Positions 6,306-8,573 of a stretch of DNA of 8,573 bases are shown piece after piece (position 1 is the stretch's first letter; each line of letters opens with the position of its first letter). Both the position numbers and the translations under genes were made by a program. The notes below the pieces were generated by a model that searched no databases, was not told the origin of the DNA, and saw only the letters and a program-made list of their open reading frames with translations. Source of the DNA: CANLBN01 sp047638515 (GTDB lineage: Bacteria; Pseudomonadota; Gammaproteobacteria; Pseudomonadales; Cellvibrionaceae); assembly GCA_047638515.1 (NCBI GenBank), contig JBLIME010000112.1, positions 1 through 8,573 on the forward strand, read 5' to 3'.

Positions 6306-6989
6306 ATGAATTCTGCTTTACCAAAGGCCGTAATACTCATCTCCGGCGGGCTCGACTCGACAACCGTGTTGGCAATTGCTAAGAGCCGGGGTTACGAATG
6401 CTACACACTTAGCTTCGATTACGGGCAGCGTCACCGAGTAGAGCTACAGGCAGCGACCGTGATATCCTCAGAGATGGGCGCTAAAGAACATAAAACGATT
6501 ACGCTCGATTTACGCTCAATTGGCGGCTCGGCGTTAACCGACGATAGTATCGCCGTACCCGAGGTTTTGGCGGATGGTATCCCCGTTACCTATGTACCTG
6601 CAAGAAACACCGTGTTTTTATCGATTGCACTGGGCTGGGCCGAAGTGCTGTGCGCCGAGACGATCTTTATTGGCGTCAATGCTGTCGACTACTCGGGCTA
6701 TCCCGATTGCAGGCCCGACTACATAGCGGCTTTTGGGGCAATGGCAAATCTGGCCACCAAGTCTGGAGTAGAGGGGCAGGTGTTAACTATTCAGACACCG
6801 TTGATAGATTTAACTAAGGCGCAAATTATTGAGCAAGGCCTAGCTTTAGGGGTCGATTACCAAAAGACCGTATCGTGTTACCAGGCCGACGATAATGGCC
6901 ATGCCTGTGGACGTTGCGACAGTTGTCGATTGCGTCGACAAGGTTTTATAGATGCCAATATTGCCGATCCCACTAGGTATATTGCTTGA
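6306..6989 (+). CDS. queC: QueC, 7-cyano-7-deazaguanine (preQ0) synthase
   Basis: QueC is an ATP-dependent enzyme that turns 7-carboxy-7-deazaguanine and ammonia into preQ0, directly after the QueE step. The 227-residue product has the PP-loop ATP-binding motif SGGLDS (13-18), the FDYGQRH segment (37-43), and the VPARNTVFLSIAL (97-109) and GVNAVDYSGYPDCRP (123-137) motifs. The zinc-binding cysteines are Cys191, Cys201, Cys204 and Cys207 (CGRCDSC). All key residues are present and the length is normal. The ATG has AGGAG five bases upstream, the clearest ribosome binding site in the window. It lies 92 bases after queE and may be cotranscribed with it. A hairpin covers the stop codon (TTGCTTGA 6982-6989 pairing with TTCGAGCAA 6992-7000, one G-T pair), but no T run follows. 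Confidence 0.97.
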   Translation: MNSALPKAVILISGGLDSTTVLAIAKSRGYECYTLSFDYGQRHRVELQAATVISSEMGAKEHKTITLDLRSIGGSALTDDSIAVPEVLADGIPVTYVPARNTVFLSIALGWAEVLCAETIFIGVNAVDYSGYPDCRPDYIAAFGAMANLATKSGVEGQVLTIQTPLIDLTKAQIIEQGLALGVDYQKTVSCYQADDNGHACGRCDSCRLRRQGFIDANIADPTRYIA

Positions 6990-7034
6990 GCTTCGAGCAA
7001 TAGTGGCCAATTACTAGAAAAACACAAAAAAAGC

Positions 7035-7062
7035 TTGAGTTTCTCAGCCGAAACATTATGAT
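7035..7062 (+). promoter_or_regulatory. Promoter of the tRNA-Lys gene
   Basis: TTGAGT (7035-7040) and TATGAT (7057-7062) are separated by 16 bases. The -10 is followed by a G/C-rich stretch (gtgcgcctc), the kind of discriminator found at stringently controlled stable-RNA promoters. Transcription would start near 7069-7071, about 30 bases before the mature tRNA. Confidence 0.65.
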
Positions 7063-7098
7063 GTGCGCCTCTTCACTGATCAGCAAGTAAAAAGCTTT

Positions 7099-7174
7099 GG
7101 GTCGTTAGCTCAGTTGGTAGAGCAGTTGGCTTTTAACCAATTGGTCGCGCGTTCGAGTCGCGCACGACCCACCA
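7099..7174 (+). tRNA. tRNA-Lys (anticodon UUU)
   Basis: A complete 76-base cloverleaf can be drawn. The acceptor stem is GGGTCGT (7099-7105) with ACGACCC (7164-7170). The D arm is GCTC/GAGC with an AGTTGGTA loop. The anticodon stem is GTTGG/CCAAT, with one G-T pair, around loop CTTTTAA; anticodon TTT is at 7132-7134. The T arm is GCGCG/CGCGC with loop TTCGAGT. The discriminator is A and the CCA end is encoded (7172-7174). Identity follows from the anticodon. tRNA-Lys is not itself a queuosine target, so its place after queC reflects conserved gene order, not function. Confidence 0.98.
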
Positions 7175-7193
7175 TTTTTTCCTTCGGGATACC

Positions 7194-7223
7194 AAAGGCT
7201 TACAGAAATGTAAGCCTTTTTTT
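7194..7223 (+). terminator. Intrinsic terminator after tRNA-Lys
   Basis: AAAGGCTTACA (7194-7204) pairs perfectly with TGTAAGCCTTT (7209-7219) around a GAAA tetraloop. The T tract reaches 7223 (seven T from 7217). This ends the tRNA transcript 20 bases after the CCA. Confidence 0.9.
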
Positions 7224-8029
7224 AGGCCTGCAATTTCTCTCTTTTCGATCCTACACGGACCTGCGACAAAACCTTTTTGCCCGTTGGCCGACACTATTCA
7301 TCGAAAAGTTATTCCGTGATTGACATAAGTCTTATATTTTCCATTACAAGCACCAAAATTTTTATCGCCACTAACCGTTTCTCTGTATGCGATATTACTA
7401 AGTCGAAGGTGAGAGCCTGATTTGGCGAATTGAGATTGTCACGAGAGCCATGCACAACTACTAGTCTTAGGCCATTACTTTTAAAACTCAACAGCTCAAG
7501 CAATGCAAGAATGACCTGAGATAGTGCATTTTTAACTTTAATTCAGTGGCTTATAGCCATTTCCTGTTCGCATGAATTAATTCTGTTTAAGGATTTTTAG
7601 GTAATTTAAAAAAGTTGCGTTTAAATCATCAGTCGTGAAGGTGGTAACATTGCCCGCTACTGGTCAAAGGAAGCTCCATGATAAAAAAGGTATGTTCTTA
7701 ATCATTCGCGCCAATAATCCATTCTCCATAAAATACTATATGAAAATACAGCTATAATGGAAAATAACCAAAACGACAAGCTAAGGTCTCATGAGCAAAA
7801 TACTCAAGAGACTTTCTTTTAACGGGATAAAAACGTAACTGAGTGATTTTAAAATAAATATTCGTATGGTTTGAGTAGATAGAAGACCCCTATCTGGTCT
7901 CGTTATGCAACATGGCTTCTTTTCTACAGCGAGGAGCTTATTAAATAAGTGCTATAAGTATTTGAATTGGATATAATTTAGTGAAATTAATAGCAAAAAA
8001 TCGGCAGAAAAAATTGCTGCATAGTCGGA
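7224..8029. other. Gene-poor AT-rich stretch downstream of tRNA-Lys
   Basis: About 800 bases contain no gene I can support. A minus-strand frame is open from 7503 (TTG start; open further upstream to a TGA near 7540) down to 7309. Its predicted product matches no family I recognise, and the plus frame lying codon-for-codon opposite reads as a protein broken by several stops, so either could be a remnant. An AGGAAG followed by ATG at 7678 gives only seven codons. Short inverted repeats at 7877-7900 (AGATAG/CTATCT and AGACC/GGTCT, mutually exclusive) and a palindrome ATTTTAAAAT at 7846-7855 were seen. No integrase, transposase or copy of the tRNA 3' end was found. The stretch looks like decayed accessory DNA. 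Confidence 0.5.
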
Positions 8030-8493
8030 ATGTTGCCTAATATACTGTTAAGTTCTTTATCAAATACTTTCCTATTGTTAATCTTTCTATGTGTGTCATC
8101 AATATCCTCTGCAGACACAGCCTCTGAGAAAGAAACATAGAAACTGCTGAATGCAATGGAGATGGATCAAGCGTTTGAGCAAACAATATCTCAAACGTTT
8201 GATATTTAACTACAACAAGATCCATCTCTAGCCCCATACAAAGGTGTTATGTTGGAGTTTTGCCAAGCATATAAACCCTGACATGTTAAAAATTTATTCA
8301 GAGGCCTTCACAGCTCAAGGACATCAATAGTTTTTAGGTTACTGACATAGGTAAAAAGACAATTGAGAAAATACCAACTTTAGTTGCACAAGGCGGTCAA
8401 CTTACGGCTACGCGGGTTCAAGAAAATGTTGGTGAACTGGAATCAATGATAAAAACAGAGTCCGAGCGCATTCAAAGCTTACAATCGCAATGA
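8030..8493 (+). pseudogene. Degraded DUF2059-family secreted protein
   Basis: Read through its lesions, this stretch encodes about 150 residues, the usual DUF2059 size. From ATG 8030 a signal peptide is recognisable (TFLLLIFLC, then SSISSA before ADTASEKE). A helical region follows (LLNAMEMDQAFEQTISQTF, then DPSLAPYKGVMLEF). The frame then moves by one at a TTTT run (8258-8261) to read FAKHINPDMLKIYSEAFTAQ. It moves again near 8316-8320 to read DINSF-stop-VTDIGKKTIEK and on to QSLQSQ at TGA 8491-8493. The block YSEAFTAQ...INSFY.T.IGKKTIEK is the core DUF2059 pattern. In-frame stops are TAG 8138, TAA 8207 and TAG 8335 (where Tyr is expected). Function of the family is unknown. An attC-like site begins at the very next base. 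A sequencing-error explanation is unlikely given three stops plus two shifts. Confidence 0.75.
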
Positions 8494-8565
8494 ACTTAAC
8501 AAGTGCAAGCAAAGGATTAATAAAAGCCTGTCGGCTTTAATTAGCCCCTGTTGCAGGCGTTATGT
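8494..8565 (+). mobile_element. Integron attC-like recombination site
   Basis: The 72 bases after the pseudogene stop fold as an attC site. R'' is ACTTAAC (8494-8500), fitting RYYYAAC, and R' is GTTATGT (8559-8565), fitting GTTRRRY except at one position. They pair at six of seven bases. Three-base spacers (AAG 8501-8503; GGC 8556-8558) stay unpaired. L'' TGCAA (8504-8508) pairs with L' TTGCA (8551-8555). Unpaired G8509 and A8511 lie in the L'' arm, like the extrahelical bases of known attC sites. The stem continues imperfectly to AAAGCC/GGCTTT (8523-8528, 8533-8538) with loop TGTC. The expected crossover is between G8559 and T8560. Since bases after that point belong to the next cassette, the R''/R' mismatch is understandable. 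The site could also act as a weak terminator, but the T run is poor. Confidence 0.65.
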
Positions 8566-8573
8566 TTATATAA

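Noticed and set aside
7063..7323. An 86-codon plus-strand frame running through the tRNA-Lys gene and its terminator.
   Set aside because: It is an artefact of translating the tRNA; the cloverleaf, promoter and terminator explain the sequence.
7757..7822. A 21-codon plus-strand ORF starting at ATG 7757.
   Set aside because: It has no Shine-Dalgarno sequence and is short enough to occur by chance in AT-rich DNA.
7835..7908. A second attC ending in GTTATGC at 7902-7908 with an AAC about 70 bases upstream.
   Set aside because: The inner L boxes do not pair and R'' would be ACGTAAC, so the site is not supported beyond its 7-base core.
8037..8237. A 66-codon minus-strand frame in the tail region.
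   Set aside because: It lies opposite the DUF2059 remnant, whose plus-strand reading is clearly protein-like.
7147..8573. Duplication of the tRNA-Lys 3' end that would mark an integrated island.
   Set aside because: No second copy of the tRNA 3' sequence was found in the window, and no integrase gene is present.

Overview
The window carries the Tol-Pal cell-envelope operon of a Gram-negative gammaproteobacterium, two queuosine/preQ0 biosynthesis genes and a tRNA-Lys gene. These are followed by a gene-poor, AT-rich tail that ends in a decayed gene abutting what looks like an integron attC recombination site. The order tolQ-tolR-tolA-tolB-pal-cpoB-queE-queC-tRNA-Lys is the Pseudomonas-type arrangement, and the TolA C-terminal domain resembles the pseudomonad form (SARNGM, SSG, FD-S-A motifs, no cysteines). 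The AT-leaning composition suggests a marine relative such as a cellvibrionad. That placement is inference from gene order and remembered protein families, not from a search.

Layout. Positions 1-233 hold a short 12-bp tandem repeat and no recognisable gene. tolQ, tolR, tolA and tolB (234-3592) are collinear. tolA follows tolR after one base and tolB overlaps tolA by four bases, but a 110-base gap with a stem-loop separates tolQ from tolR. A 340-base gap with several stem-loops and an extended -10 promoter separates tolB from pal (3933-4424) and cpoB (4466-5434), so pal-cpoB is probably a second transcription unit. queE (5563-6213) has its own -10 element. queC (6306-6989) has the clearest ribosome binding site in the window. 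tRNA-Lys(UUU) at 7099-7174 has its own promoter and a strong intrinsic terminator.

How the genes work together. TolQ, TolR and TolA form the proton-motive-force-driven inner-membrane machine. TolB and the lipoprotein Pal are its periplasmic and outer-membrane partners, and CpoB links the system to septal peptidoglycan synthesis. QueE and QueC catalyse consecutive steps from carboxy-tetrahydropterin to preQ0.

The most interesting part is the end. From 7224 to 8029 no intact gene is convincing. Positions 8030-8493 can be read through stops and frameshifts as a degraded DUF2059-family secreted protein. Immediately after its stop codon, 8494-8565 folds into a 72-base structure with the R''/L''/L'/R' architecture of an attC site. 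This suggests that a cassette array, possibly one without an integrase, lies downstream of the tRNA-Lys locus and continues beyond the window.
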